Of a DNA stretch of 64,000 nt, positions 25,877 to 35,525 are shown in pieces. The position numbers and the translations under genes were made by a program. Position 1 is the first letter of the stretch. Each line of letters starts with the position of its first letter. The notes beneath the pieces were generated by a model. That model saw only the letters and a list, made by a program, of their open reading frames with translations. It made no database searches and was not told the DNA's origin. The stretch is from assembly GCA_031553535.1 (NCBI GenBank), contig JAVBLM010000043.1, positions 1-64,000 of the forward strand, written 5' to 3'. This DNA comes from JAIROC01 sp031553535. GTDB lineage: Bacteria > Bacteroidota > Bacteroidia > Bacteroidales > WCHB1-69.

Positions 25877-26329
25877 TTATTGTAATGCCACTTCAACCAG
25901 GAAATCCCCACTCCAGGGATCTCCTGCCATCATATTTTCATGAATAGAAATTGTATACATTCCATCCATTGGCAAGTGATATGTTATATCTTCCCCGAAC
26001 GGCCCATCCATCCTGCCGTCAGGTAATATGATTTGCGATATTCGTATATTAGCATGTTGATCGGAAGAAGATATTTTCGCATATAATTTTTTGTATCCGA
26101 CGGATTCAAAATCTACATATATTATTTGATTTTCGTTCTTATGGAGTTGTTTACTTCCTTTTCCATCAGTCAATTTCAAATGGATTGGCTCTATATCTTC
26201 CTGATTCCGGATATATTTTTCCTCCAGATTTTTTTGCAGATCAACCGATTTGTTTTTCTTCTCCCCTGTACCTTTACAAGAGCAGGCACAAACACCTACT
26301 GTCAAAATTAATATAAATACTCTCTTCAC
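25877..26329 (-). CDS. Small lipoprotein with PPC/beta-sandwich-like domain, function unknown
   Basis: About 150 residues from a GTG at 26,327-26,329, which places a lipoprotein signal KRVFILILTVGVCACSC exactly at the N-terminus; the open frame continues to 26,494, but the extension has no signal and is probably not translated. After a charged linker, residues about 60-150 form a beta-rich domain with YKKLYAKISSSD and MDGMYTISIHENM, resembling pre-peptidase C-terminal (PPC) domains. It is convergent with the TonB receptor gene. No catalytic residue is visible. Confidence 0.6.
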   Translation of the reverse strand: MKRVFILILTVGVCACSCKGTGEKKNKSVDLQKNLEEKYIRNQEDIEPIHLKLTDGKGSKQLHKNENQIIYVDFESVGYKKLYAKISSSDQHANIRISQIILPDGRMDGPFGEDITYHLPMDGMYTISIHENMMAGDPWSGDFLVEVALQ

Positions 26330-26606
26330 AACGATATTCTTTTTGTAAGATAAAGACAAAATCCGTGCCGATTTAACAATATTTGTAACGTAATTTTTAC
26401 AGAAATACTCCCTAATATAATTATTGAGATTATTCTCATATTCAGTTTCTATATTGGTTAAGCCTGAATAAATAAAAAATATCTCATCTTCCAACAGAAT
26501 TTATGAATTGAAATACAATCAAATAATAAAATCATTGATAATTATTCTATAATATGGCATACTTTTTTCATATATTCCGCATTAGTATTAAAGAAAAAGA
26601 AATGAA

Positions 26607-27188
26607 ATGAAACGTGTACTTATCATCCTGGTTCTTATCTTAGGGATAAATGAAGCAAGGGCTCAGAATAAACCTATCCTTGTTCCTGTTATCATTGATG
26701 GAAAAGATACATTACCATGTATCACTTTGCGCAATCTTATTGTTGTAGGTTATCGCCCTAATACAAGTAAGAAAGAAATCAACAGGTATAATAAATTAGT
26801 CCGTAATATTATTAAAGTATACCCGTATGCAAGGCTGGCTGCCCAGAAACTGAAAGAATATGACGAGCTATTAGCAAAAATTCCCGATACCAAGGAACAA
26901 AAACGATTAATGAAAATCGCCGAGAAAGATTTGAGAAAAGATTTTTCAAAAGAAATTGAAGATCTTACTTTCTCCCAAGGTATTCTTCTTTTAAAGTTAG
27001 TTGACAGGGAAACGAGTAAAACGACTTACCAGATCGTAGACGACTTACGGGGTAGTTTACGAGCATTTTTCTATCAAGCCATTGCTAAACTGTTTAAATA
27101 TGATTTAAAAGCAAAATACGATCCAAACGGAAAAGACAGGGAAATAGAAAAAATAGTCCTGTTACTGGAAGAAAGCGGTGAATTATAA
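26607..27188 (+). CDS. DUF4294 family exported protein
   Basis: 193 residues. A cleavable signal peptide (about 1-19, ending EARAQ) is followed by the conserved DUF4294 region with DGKDTLPCITLRNLIVVG, YNKLVRNIIKVYPYARLAAQ, ITFSQG-like LTFSQGILLLKLVDRET and LRGSLRAFFYQAIAKLFKYDLK. Members are Bacteroidota-specific and their function is unknown to me. The protein is basic and likely periplasmic. It stands alone, with a 1.2-kb repeat-filled gap downstream. Confidence 0.85.
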   Translation: MKRVLIILVLILGINEARAQNKPILVPVIIDGKDTLPCITLRNLIVVGYRPNTSKKEINRYNKLVRNIIKVYPYARLAAQKLKEYDELLAKIPDTKEQKRLMKIAEKDLRKDFSKEIEDLTFSQGILLLKLVDRETSKTTYQIVDDLRGSLRAFFYQAIAKLFKYDLKAKYDPNGKDREIEKIVLLLEESGEL

Positions 27189-27211
27189 CTCTTCATTCCT
27201 TTCTATATTAT

Positions 27212-27543
27212 GAAGTTGTCAAAAGATAGGGAATTGCTTCGTTCCTCGCAATGACGCTCTTAACCAATATATTGCCGTCATGCTGAACTTGTTTCAGCAT
27301 CCCCGTTTTTAAGGAGATTATCTCACTGCGTTTCGATGCACTCACCTTTTTCATGTTCGGGTGCGGATCAAGTCCGCAAAGATAGGATGACGCTATTAAC
27401 CTATGCTTACTGTCATTTTCCTACTGTTTGATTTCTTATCATTAAATACTCGCAATGACGCCCTAAACAAACGAAATAGCGTCATTGCGAGGAGGAACGA
27501 CGAAGCAATCTCTATCCATTTTATCTTAACTTTTGACAACTTC
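27212..27543. mobile_element. Inverted-repeat element with ends GAAGTTGTCAAAAG
   Basis: Left end GAAGTTGTCAAAAG (27,212-27,225) and right end AACTTTTGACAACTTC (27,528-27,543) bound 332 bp without coding capacity. The interior holds the ATTGCCGTCATGCTGAACTT module and the CTGCGTTTCGATGCACT module, both also present near 4.8 kb in a different order. A second right-type end lies at 28,140-28,155, so nested or stepwise insertion is possible. Confidence 0.6.
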
Positions 27544-27550
27544 TATGAAT

Positions 27551-27805
27551 AGAAGTTACGCAAGTTACAGGAAGTTATAATTCATGAACATCTTCGTATA
27601 TTTTTTTTACAATAGACCCACGATCCCAACCAATATATTGCCTGCATCGGCGAGGAGAAACGACAAAGTCCCCGAATTCGAAGCAGGTGAGAATATCGAA
27701 CGAAGAGAAATCTCTATCCGGTTTATATCAACTTCCGGTAAGTTAATAAATACAATCTGTTCGGGATAGTATGATGAAGTATTGCATAGTCTCTGCCAAA
27801 CAAGA
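27551..27805. other. Remnant repeat sequence, no gene
   Basis: Begins with AGAAGTTACGCAAGTTAC (27,551-27,568), one end of the 5.1-kb MITE-like family without a matching partner nearby. It continues with CGAAGCAGGTGAGA-like modules related to 17.45 kb. No credible gene. Confidence 0.5.
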
Positions 27806-27995
27806 AAAATTCCCGAAAGACTCAAACGCTTTTTCGGGAGGTTTCGGAAGGTAACCGAAAGATTCAACGTATTTGTTTTGGGAGCCCCGGAAGATATTTC
27901 AAAGACTCAGACACTTTTTTAAGCGGTTTCGGGAATACCCGAAAGGTTCAAACCATTCGGTTCGGAGGTTTCTGAAAACATCAGAAAGCGTCTTA
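27806..27995. repeat. 42-bp repeat array 6, degenerate (about five units)
   Basis: CGAAAG-type motifs recur at 27,814, 27,856, about 27,899, 27,940 and about 27,983, i.e. 42-bp steps with one or two single-base indels. Units have inverted repeats such as CCCGAAA...TTTCGGG and CGGGAATACCCG. The sequence differs from arrays 1-5 but the period is the same. It lies upstream of aspC, between two right-type ends of the GAAGTTGTCAAAAG family (27,528 and 28,140). Confidence 0.75.
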
Positions 27996-28167
27996 TACTT
28001 TTATATCCGATCTTAATTTAATACGAGTTCGGGATCAAAATTTAGTTTGTTAAATAAAATCGAAATGATTGACATGATATTATGATTTGTAATAAGATTC
28101 CGTTTTTATACATGAATTTCCCATCCGGTTTACATAATGAACTTTTGACAACTTCTATATTAATACC

Positions 28168-28290
28168 GGAAGTTACGCAAGTGGACGAGTAAACAAGATA
28201 AAATCGATAAAAGGTAGAAACTCATTAACAAGTAACCACTAACAGTTAACCACTATTTCTGGTAACATCATTTAACTTGCGTAACTTCTG
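28168..28290. mobile_element. Short inverse copy of the AGAAGTTACGCAAGT MITE-like element
   Basis: Ends GAAGTTACGCAAGT (28,169-28,182) and ACTTGCGTAACTTCT (28,275-28,289) bound about 120 bp. The right half, which contains GTAACCACTAACAGTTAACC, is the near-exact reverse complement of the left part of the 5,147-5,346 element. This copy lacks about 75 bp from the middle. An AACTTTTGACAACTTC end (28,140-28,155) abuts it. Confidence 0.65.
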
Positions 28291-28368
28291 TTAATACCTA
28301 TCTATATAAGCCTATTTACTTTATCATTTAAATAAATTTCTACTTGGGTATTGTTCATGGAAAAGTGT

Positions 28369-28376
28369 TACCTTTG
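28369..28376 (+). promoter_or_regulatory. -7 box TACCTTTG, aspC promoter
   Basis: TACCTTTG followed by CC lies 36 nt before the ATG, with TTG at 28,351-28,353 as a possible -33 element. Confidence 0.7.
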
Positions 28377-28412
28377 CCAAATTATTTTTGATAATTTTAA
28401 AAAATATACAAT

Positions 28413-29615
28413 ATGGAACATTTGTCAAACAGAGTATTGCAGATGGCTGAATCGGAGACGCTTGCAATGACAAGAATCGCCAGAGAATTAAAGGCTCAAG
28501 GCAAAGATGTAATTAGTTTAAGTATCGGTGAACCGGATTTCAATACGCCTGAAGAAGTTAAAGACTTTGCAAAGGAAGCTATTGATGAAAACTGGACACA
28601 CTACCCTCCTGTTCCCGGTTATCCTGATTTACGGGAAGCAATCAGTAAAAAGTTTAAACGAGATAATAATCTGGACTATAAACCGGAACAAATTATTGTA
28701 TCCACAGGTGCAAAACAATCTATTTATCAAGTAGTGATGTCGCTTGTTAATCCGGGAGATGAAGTTGTCATCCCAACTCCTTACTGGGTATCCTATAAGG
28801 AAATTGTAAAAGTAGCAGAAGGTAAATGTGTGTTTGTAAAGACAACATTGGAAAACGATTTTAAAGTAACACCTGCCCAACTGGAAGCTGCTATTACCAA
28901 TAAAACAAAACTGATTATGTTCAGCAGCCCTTCCAATCCAACAGGAATGGTTTACACAAAAGAAGAGCTTAGGGGCATCGCTGATGTATTATCCCGCCAT
29001 AAAAATGTATTCGTAATGGCAGATGAGATATACGAGCATATAAATTTTGAAGGAAAACATGAAAGCCTGGCACAATTTGACGAAATTAAAGAGCAAATAA
29101 TAACCGTTAACGGTGTTGCTAAAGGATTTGCGATGACCGGATGGAGAATCGGGTTTATCGGAGCGCCTCTTGCTATCGCTAAAGCATGTGACAAGCTACA
29201 AGGGCAGGTAACTTCTGCCGCTTGCTCCATTGCACAGAGAGCAACCATTAAAGCAATGGAAATGGATCCTGATACAAGCAATGATATTATTTCCATGAGG
29301 AATAAATTCAAGGAAAGAAGAGATTTGATGTATAAGTTATTGCAAGATGTCCCGGGATTAAAAACCCGTTTACCGCAAGGTGCTTTCTATTTCTTCCCGG
29401 AAATTAACAGTTATTTCGGAAAGAAGTACGACAAATACACGATTAACGACAGTACCGACTTAACCATGTACTTGTTATATGAGGCAAATGTTGCTTTAGT
29501 ACAGGGTGCTGCATTTGGAGATGATAATTGTATTCGTTTCTCTTATGCAACTTCCAATGAACTGCTAATCGAAGCTATCAGAAGAATTAAAGAAGCATTG
29601 GCCAAGTTAAAATAA
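28413..29615 (+). CDS. aspC: Aspartate aminotransferase (class I PLP enzyme)
   Basis: 400 residues. It interconverts aspartate and 2-oxoglutarate with oxaloacetate and glutamate. The subgroup I-gamma signature is complete: SIGEPDFNTPEEVK, YPPVPGYPDLREAI, FSSPSNPTGMVY, ADEIYEHI, PLP-binding Lys237 in NGVAKGFAMTGWRIGF, and the carboxylate-binding Arg in RFSYATS near the C-terminus. It is a single gene with its own promoter and terminator. The symbol is used loosely, since the enzyme is closer to the Bacillus/Thermus type than to E. coli AspC. Confidence 0.92.
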   Translation: MEHLSNRVLQMAESETLAMTRIARELKAQGKDVISLSIGEPDFNTPEEVKDFAKEAIDENWTHYPPVPGYPDLREAISKKFKRDNNLDYKPEQIIVSTGAKQSIYQVVMSLVNPGDEVVIPTPYWVSYKEIVKVAEGKCVFVKTTLENDFKVTPAQLEAAITNKTKLIMFSSPSNPTGMVYTKEELRGIADVLSRHKNVFVMADEIYEHINFEGKHESLAQFDEIKEQIITVNGVAKGFAMTGWRIGFIGAPLAIAKACDKLQGQVTSAACSIAQRATIKAMEMDPDTSNDIISMRNKFKERRDLMYKLLQDVPGLKTRLPQGAFYFFPEINSYFGKKYDKYTINDSTDLTMYLLYEANVALVQGAAFGDDNCIRFSYATSNELLIEAIRRIKEALAKLK

Positions 29616-29634
29616 TCAATTTCAAAGAAAAGGA

Positions 29635-29669
29635 AAAAGGTCATTTGTATTAGCAAATGGCCTTTTTTA
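29635..29669 (+). terminator. Terminator of aspC
   Basis: AAAAGGTCATTTG (29,636-29,648) pairs with CAAATGGCCTTTT (29,655-29,667), one G-U pair, followed by TT. The flanking A and T runs make it usable from both strands, so it may also serve the convergent transpeptidase gene. Confidence 0.8.
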
Positions 29670-29681
29670 TTCTTTTATAAA

Positions 29682-30368
29682 TTACAACAAGACTGAATAG
29701 TTTGCCAGGATTGTACTTTTGACCAGATAATTTTCGTCATTCGCAAAGATATACAACAAAGTCCCACCCTTTATTGTATTGATAATCGATTTTGTCACCG
29801 CAGGAGGAAGAGCCGGACAGCCTAAACTGCGTCCCAAACGGCCGGAATTATGCGCAACCGAAGGATTACAATAATCAGCTCCATGAATTACAATAGCACG
29901 TGCTTTGGCATGATCGTTTATGTCTTTCTCCAGGCCATTTAAGATCAAAGAATAACCATTCTTTCCCTGATATGTCCCTTCCGTTACATAAAAACCAAGC
30001 GAACTTTTATATGAACCGTTCTGATTAGAGAATGAAGTAGCATAATTCCCACCGCTATTCCTTCCATGCGATACATGTGTGGAAAACAATATCTTTTTTT
30101 CCGGAATATCCATAACAAACATCCGTTCATCTGTAGAGGGCTTGGTAAAATCTATCAAGGTAAGAATATCTTTATTTTTAAAATCTACCGTTTTGTAACC
30201 AATATATGCTTGCTTAAAAGCGGTATAATCTACAATTTCATTTAACTGCAATTCTATATACAGTTGATAACAATCATCTATGACGGATGCTATTGATCCT
30301 GATCTTACGGAAGAAAAATACCCGACAGGTAGTAATAATAAAACGAAGTATATGAGGATTTTTTTCAT
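29682..30368 (-). CDS. Murein L,D-transpeptidase catalytic domain protein, exported
   Basis: 228 residues with an N-terminal signal segment (about 4-20). The YkuD-like catalytic region has His162 in IHGADY and the active Cys184 in GRLGRSLGCPAL, characteristic of the compact YkuD-related subgroup. Such enzymes make 3-3 crosslinks in peptidoglycan or attach proteins to it. It lies 66 bp downstream of a second, unrelated L,D-transpeptidase and has its own promoter box, so the two may be regulated separately. Confidence 0.88.
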   Translation of the reverse strand: MKKILIYFVLLLLPVGYFSSVRSGSIASVIDDCYQLYIELQLNEIVDYTAFKQAYIGYKTVDFKNKDILTLIDFTKPSTDERMFVMDIPEKKILFSTHVSHGRNSGGNYATSFSNQNGSYKSSLGFYVTEGTYQGKNGYSLILNGLEKDINDHAKARAIVIHGADYCNPSVAHNSGRLGRSLGCPALPPAVTKSIINTIKGGTLLYIFANDENYLVKSTILANYSVLL

Positions 30369-30399
30369 ATCAATTATTATAAATCAAAGGAAACTTACA

Positions 30400-30407
30400 C
30401 AAAGATA
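30400..30407 (-). promoter_or_regulatory. -7 box TATCTTTG upstream of the murein transpeptidase
   Basis: CAAAGATA on the plus strand reads TATCTTTG on the minus strand, 31 nt before the start codon. Confidence 0.6.
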
Positions 30408-30434
30408 CAAAAAAAATAAAAACAAATTACATTT

Positions 30435-31457
30435 TTATTCCAAAACAATAACAAGTGCTTGCTCTATCGGAGCCCAGTTAAAGACATATTCCGCATGAGA
30501 AGTAGCATTACGCACACACATATGGGAACGTGGAGTAGTTCCCAAAGTTGGGCTGTATTCTATCAAGGCCTTGCGTGGAGAATTTACCGGAACACCATGA
30601 ATATAACCTCCATTGCAAAAACGACTGGCATACGGAGCAAATCCTCCCGTTTGAACAGAACCATCTTTTAAGAAAATCATTTTACTTTTCTTCTCCTGAA
30701 TAACAAAAATACCAAGAGGCGTTTCATGCATATAGGGTGGCCTGTGTACACCTGTAGTAGCCGGATTCATACTCCGGACAAGCCATTTATTCCCGGCTTT
30801 TTCCATTGTGGCAATGTTTTGATTTGTGCGGTCAACAAATATTACTTTAGTAAAGATGGTAGTATCAGCAATATAAGTTACATATTTCTTAGGGGTTTTC
30901 CATTCCCCTTCGAAAGCAACAGTGCCAATATTAATCAATTCGGAAGTATCGCCTGTAGGATTGTTAATGATTTTAACAAGTGATCCATCCCATCCATATC
31001 TTTCCGGAGCATCCAAAGCCTCCGGCAAATATAATGGTATTCCCTGATAGCGCTCAACTCCAAAAGCATCTGCCATATTATTATATTTGTTTTTATTCGC
31101 ATTACGAGCCAATGGTGCCACTCCGTTTTTATTACTGCGGTTTTTTAAAATCCCCCACAAAGAAGGTTCGCTTTGAATCGAATCGATCATCGCCAAATAT
31201 ACACGTATTTTATTCCATTGAAATTCACGTGTTGTATCTTTATACGGATAAACATCTTCCAATGTGTGCTTATCATATAGAAATTCTTTTTCAATGATAA
31301 TGTTTTCCGGTAAAAATGTCTCCTTAGGTGTCGATAAAGAACCGGCACGCATTTCTTCATTATGCGTAGAATCGTGTAATGTTAATTCTTTTTCTGCTTT
31401 CGAGGAGCATGAATTTAATATAAATAAAAAAAGAAAAGGGAATACTGTTATTTTCAT
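30435..31457 (-). CDS. L,D-transpeptidase lipoprotein (YkuD/ErfK family)
   Basis: 340 residues. The lipobox FLFILNSC places a lipidated Cys at about residue 17, so the enzyme is membrane-anchored. An N-terminal region (about 60-190) contains a possible LysM-less peptidoglycan-recognition part, and the C-terminal YkuD domain has NGGYIHGVPV and the active Cys314 in SHMCVRN. L,D-transpeptidases crosslink the third residues of stem peptides. It precedes the second transpeptidase on the same strand. An LD-carboxypeptidase that could act on the same stems lies 4 kb away. Confidence 0.88.
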   Translation of the reverse strand: MKITVFPFLFLFILNSCSSKAEKELTLHDSTHNEEMRAGSLSTPKETFLPENIIIEKEFLYDKHTLEDVYPYKDTTREFQWNKIRVYLAMIDSIQSEPSLWGILKNRSNKNGVAPLARNANKNKYNNMADAFGVERYQGIPLYLPEALDAPERYGWDGSLVKIINNPTGDTSELINIGTVAFEGEWKTPKKYVTYIADTTIFTKVIFVDRTNQNIATMEKAGNKWLVRSMNPATTGVHRPPYMHETPLGIFVIQEKKSKMIFLKDGSVQTGGFAPYASRFCNGGYIHGVPVNSPRKALIEYSPTLGTTPRSHMCVRNATSHAEYVFNWAPIEQALVIVLE

Positions 31458-31535
31458 TTTGTCTTGGTATATATTGATTGTAGGATATATTCAATAACCG
31501 TACCAAGAAATAGTTGTTAATGATTAACCATTATT

Positions 31536-32312
31536 TTAATATATTTCCGTCTCCATCCCAAGGGCCCGGACTTCCTGTGCAATATGCGTTAATGTTTCTT
31601 TATCTATTTTTTCCAAACATTTTGCCGGAGTTTCCCTGTCGATCGGATATAAAATTACTTTGTGCGGATCAATATATACTAAACGTCCCAACCAGGCTTG
31701 TACTTCCTCTTCCTGTGTATTATCCACTAAGACATCACCTAATTTTCCACGTAAAAATAAAGTCTGAATAGATAAGTTTCCTTCAAATTTTCGCAGGTTA
31801 TCACAGATATCATCCAGTTTCAAATTAGCAAACGGTTTATTGATCAATTCAAACATGGATTGTGTCCCCGCATCTAATTTCATCAATGGATTGTCGATCA
31901 TTTTCAATGCTTCCAGTACATCCGCCCTGTGCAACTGGGTTGAATTGGAAAGACACGTAATAATAGTTCTTGGAAAATAAGTATTTCTCAAATCAATAAT
32001 AGCTTGCGTTATTTCCGCAAACTGAGGATGCAATGTAGGCTCTCCATTACCGGCATAAGTAATACTATCAATTTTTACACCATCGTGATGCATTTGCTGA
32101 AACCGCTGTGTCAAAACAGGAATAATTTCACTAGCCGGCAATAATTTGGATGGCTGCATTTCTTCAGCTTTACCCCAACCACACTCACAATAAATACAGT
32201 TCATTGAACATAACTTCGCCGTCTCCGGCAATAAATTTATTCCCAACGATCTCCCTAACCGACGACTGGTAATCGGCCCAAATATAATTTTATCAAACAA
32301 TATTCCTGACAT
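31536..32312 (-). CDS. Radical SAM protein of unknown substrate
   Basis: 258 residues. The radical SAM cluster motif CxxxCxxC is C35-SMN-C39-IY-C42, with two more residues and a further Cys (C44) close behind. The GNGEPTLH block (SAM binding) follows at about 109-116. The family (COG0731-like) is widespread and annotated as Fe-S oxidoreductase; I cannot name the reaction. It follows the DUF3352-like protein by 27 bp on the minus strand and is probably in the same transcript. Confidence 0.88.
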   Translation of the reverse strand: MSGILFDKIIFGPITSRRLGRSLGINLLPETAKLCSMNCIYCECGWGKAEEMQPSKLLPASEIIPVLTQRFQQMHHDGVKIDSITYAGNGEPTLHPQFAEITQAIIDLRNTYFPRTIITCLSNSTQLHRADVLEALKMIDNPLMKLDAGTQSMFELINKPFANLKLDDICDNLRKFEGNLSIQTLFLRGKLGDVLVDNTQEEEVQAWLGRLVYIDPHKVILYPIDRETPAKCLEKIDKETLTHIAQEVRALGMETEIY

Positions 32313-32339
32313 AACTTTCTTTTTTACAAAAATATATAT

Positions 32340-33854
32340 TTATTTAACTCGGATTGCTATATTTGTAGACAAAATAGAATCCGACTGTACATATAATTGC
32401 ATGCGCATTAATTGAAGATTCTCTCCATAATCCATAAAACTATTTTCTTTCTTTTTATCCGAAGAATTATAGTAATAAAACACGTTCGCCTCATTCGTGA
32501 AATAATTTTGTAAGGCTTGATATTCCTTGGAAGTATTCAATGTTTTATTATATCGTACATGCTCAATATATGATAAAATACTTTCTTTACTATCTGTGAA
32601 AACAATATAATCATCTATCAATGTATAATACTTTAAATACGGCAAATGACTATTTATTCCTAATTTAGTAAAGACAAAATTAGGCAAATTAATATGTCCG
32701 ATAAAAGAAGAGCCAATATATAATGTATCCATCATATAATAGTTATCTATAGAAGATGTTCTTATTGAATTAAATAAATAAAGAGAGGCCTCCGATATGT
32801 TTTCTGATTTTATTAATAGATAATTAAATATTGCGGTATCATTTTCCAATTCGAAATTAACGATCTGAGCAGGATACATGAATAAAAAAACATCTTCTTG
32901 CGGTAGGATAACAGGTTTTATACTTTTCCAATCGTTTGCATTATTTGCTTTTACAGAGATAACACGATTTGCCTTATCGGGCAACAATTTTATAAAATCC
33001 AACCTGTTATTTTTGTGTATTAATAATTTCGATTGCATCATCGAAGTATTTATTGTTGTATATCCTGATAACAGAATATCTTGTTTTTTTATATTCAAAT
33101 CGAGAACAGACCATTGGCAAGATTGGAACATATCAATTACAACGATATCTCCGCCTATCTTACGTATCTCATTTTTAAAATAAGGGATAAAATATTTATA
33201 TTGAACATATAAATGTATTTTCGCATTTTTATCCTTTTTATTCTTAATAAGATTATTAACGGATTGAAGTCCCTCATTGTGTTGCAGAAACTTATTCATC
33301 GCTTGACGCATCAGATTTTCGCTAAATGTCATCAATAATAAACCATTTTGATGGTTTAAATATAGAAATTCATGATCGATTGATAAAGAATGAATAGTAT
33401 TGTTTTTATATACAAAAGACTTTTCATCAAAGCTAATACATAAAGAGTCAAAAAAATCCAATAACAAATTATTATAATTCCTTGATGTTTCAAGTACGAA
33501 CAATAATTCTTCATCTTTATCCTCATCTGCATGCAAACATAGATATATGGAAGAATGCTTGATAAGCTGCTTGTATTTGTCTTGTGTGAAAATAGTATTA
33601 AATATATAATTTATTTTTTCGCTTTGTTTTTTAGAATATAAGGTTGACAAAAAACTCGTAGAACCCTTATTCAGATTAAGAATATCTTCGGTATTTACAC
33701 CCTTCATAATAAAAGACACATTATTGGGAATAGCAGAAAATGCTGTAGTTTGAGGTAGCTGAAAATAATGGCATGCCCGGTATAATAATACTGAAAGGCA
33801 AATTATAATTGCAATCAGAAAAAACAATAAAATGACACGTATATATATTTTCAT
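32340..33854 (-). CDS. DUF3352-like membrane-anchored protein, function unknown
   Basis: About 504 residues from the ATG at 33,854 (MKIYIRVILL); an ATG 18 bases upstream is possible. A single N-terminal helix (about 5-27) is followed by a large extracytoplasmic region rich in Asn, Lys and Tyr. Blocks such as AFSAIPNNVSFIMKG and the ending resemble Bacteroidota proteins with DUF3352-type repeats, but the match is by impression only. No catalytic motif is visible. It lies between rnhB and the radical SAM gene on the same strand. Confidence 0.65.
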   Translation of the reverse strand: MKIYIRVILLFFLIAIIICLSVLLYRACHYFQLPQTTAFSAIPNNVSFIMKGVNTEDILNLNKGSTSFLSTLYSKKQSEKINYIFNTIFTQDKYKQLIKHSSIYLCLHADEDKDEELLFVLETSRNYNNLLLDFFDSLCISFDEKSFVYKNNTIHSLSIDHEFLYLNHQNGLLLMTFSENLMRQAMNKFLQHNEGLQSVNNLIKNKKDKNAKIHLYVQYKYFIPYFKNEIRKIGGDIVVIDMFQSCQWSVLDLNIKKQDILLSGYTTINTSMMQSKLLIHKNNRLDFIKLLPDKANRVISVKANNANDWKSIKPVILPQEDVFLFMYPAQIVNFELENDTAIFNYLLIKSENISEASLYLFNSIRTSSIDNYYMMDTLYIGSSFIGHINLPNFVFTKLGINSHLPYLKYYTLIDDYIVFTDSKESILSYIEHVRYNKTLNTSKEYQALQNYFTNEANVFYYYNSSDKKKENSFMDYGENLQLMRMQLYVQSDSILSTNIAIRVK

Positions 33855-33937
33855 TATCTTAATTTGGGTCAAAGGGAGGAATTACTTCTTTGTTTGTTCA
33901 GTACATCATTCCCATTCTTAATTCTTAATTATTTCCG

Positions 33938-34537
33938 TTATATATCTAAACTCAATTGTGATGGCAATAATGTAAACGACTTACGATGATGAATGGTCAC
34001 CCCATATTCTTGGATCGCCTTACGATGATCCGCTGTGGGATATCCTTTGTTTTTCTCCCAATTATAATAAGGGAATTGAAGAGATAATTGTTTCATATAA
34101 TCATCTCTATATGTTTTAGCCAATACCGAAGCTGCTGCAATAGATAAATAAGTAGCATCTCCTTTTACAACACATAAGTGAGGAATATTTGTTTGATTAT
34201 TAAATCGATTTCCGTCAATAAGTAAATGCTCCGGTTTTACCTTTAATTTTTTAATTGCCAGATTCATGGCCTTAAATGAAGCATTCAAGATATTTATCGA
34301 ATCTATTTCTTCCGAATTAACTTTCGCCACAGCCCATGCCAATGCTTCTTTTTCTATGACCGCTTTCAGTTCATCACGTTTCTTCTCTGTAAGCATTTTA
34401 CTGTCATTAATCGCCTTATGGGAAAAATCCCTGGGAAAAATTACTGCCGCGGCAAATACAGGTCCGGCCAAACATCCCCTACCCGCTTCGTCACAACCGG
34501 CTTCCAACTTTTCGTATAAATGATACTTTTTTAGCAT
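33938..34537 (-). CDS. rnhB: Ribonuclease HII
   Basis: 199 residues. It removes ribonucleotides and RNA primers from RNA-DNA hybrids. The N-terminal AGCDEAGRGCLAGPV holds the catalytic Asp16 and Glu17, LLIDGNRF supplies the third acid (about 108), and the SIAAASVLAKTYRD motif is typical of type 2 enzymes. It is separated from the upstream DUF6427-like membrane protein gene by a single base, so translation is probably coupled. Confidence 0.95.
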   Translation of the reverse strand: MLKKYHLYEKLEAGCDEAGRGCLAGPVFAAAVIFPRDFSHKAINDSKMLTEKKRDELKAVIEKEALAWAVAKVNSEEIDSINILNASFKAMNLAIKKLKVKPEHLLIDGNRFNNQTNIPHLCVVKGDATYLSIAAASVLAKTYRDDYMKQLSLQFPYYNWEKNKGYPTADHRKAIQEYGVTIHHRKSFTLLPSQLSLDI

Positions 34538-34538
34538 A

Positions 34539-35525
34539 TTATATATTTATAAAAAAATTATTATAAAATGCTATTATAAATAAAACAAAGAAAATGATCT
34601 TATACACTATCTGTTTATTCATATATAACATAGATAAAGAAAGTAAAATTACATACAAAATAATCATTATCTGACTAAATAAAGAATATGGCGCAGGGAA
34701 AAACACGGTAAGTACAGACTGGAAAAACAGTATATATAATAATTTATATTGTTTTTTTCTCTTGTTGATGACCACCGAACTTGATTTCTGCAACATCCTT
34801 ATAAAAGAAATAAATCCAAGTAATACGGATATACTCAAAAAGAAAATAGACATTGGATCTTTTTCTAGACTAATACCAAAACTAATATTATCGGACTGTA
34901 TTCTTGCCATTTCCAAAAAACCTTGCATTGTATCAATCCTGTCAAACAAATAGAATCCTACAAATAAATAAACATAAGCAAGGAGGAAACCAATTATCGG
35001 CAGTATAAATGCTCTTATATAATAAAGTCGTTCATTAAGAGTAACAATATATATTAAAGGTAATAAAAGCAAAAAAGGAGTGTATATTAATGACAAAATA
35101 CCACAGCATAAACCATACGAAAAAGTTCTGGATTTAATATTATCTTCGCTCAAGTCAAACAATGGAGGGAGTATTCCCCATATAATAAAAACGCCTGATA
35201 TGGTTCCCCATAAAGTCAGATTATGAGGAAAAATAAAAATAAACAACAAGTATAAAAGTGTAGGATAATAATTGCGTATCTCTATCAATGAAAACCGACG
35301 CAGAAAAATAGTTATGGAAACCGCATTAACAAGAAGAAAAATAGTGGTAATCAATTTATATGTAAAATCCTTCGCATATAATAAAGATAACGCCGTATCG
35401 ATCCAAAGCCCATGTACATCTTGCTTTGTTTTCCATATTTTAACGATACAGCATACACAGAGAACAACTATTAAAAAATATTGCCAATATGCATTTGATC
35501 TTTTTGTTCTTGTGTAATAATTCAC
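34539..35525 (-). CDS. Polytopic membrane protein (DUF6427-like), function unknown
   Basis: About 328 residues from a GTG at 35,523-35,525, which overlaps the stop of the LD-carboxypeptidase gene as GTGA; the ATG at 35,552 would overlap that gene by 31 bases and is less natural. About eight to ten hydrophobic helices span the sequence, rich in Ile, Leu and Phe, with few charged loops. I recall proteins of this shape annotated DUF6427 in Bacteroidota. It forms a tight pair with rnhB. Confidence 0.65.
   Translation of the reverse strand: MNYYTRTKRSNAYWQYFLIVVLCVCCIVKIWKTKQDVHGLWIDTALSLLYAKDFTYKLITTIFLLVNAVSITIFLRRFSLIEIRNYYPTLLYLLFIFIFPHNLTLWGTISGVFIIWGILPPLFDLSEDNIKSRTFSYGLCCGILSLIYTPFLLLLPLIYIVTLNERLYYIRAFILPIIGFLLAYVYLFVGFYLFDRIDTMQGFLEMARIQSDNISFGISLEKDPMSIFFLSISVLLGFISFIRMLQKSSSVVINKRKKQYKLLYILFFQSVLTVFFPAPYSLFSQIMIILYVILLSLSMLYMNKQIVYKIIFFVLFIIAFYNNFFINI

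Noticed and set aside
27607..27867. 86-codon leftward open frame in the 27-kb gap
   Set aside because: Lies across repeat modules and array 6; no recognisable product.
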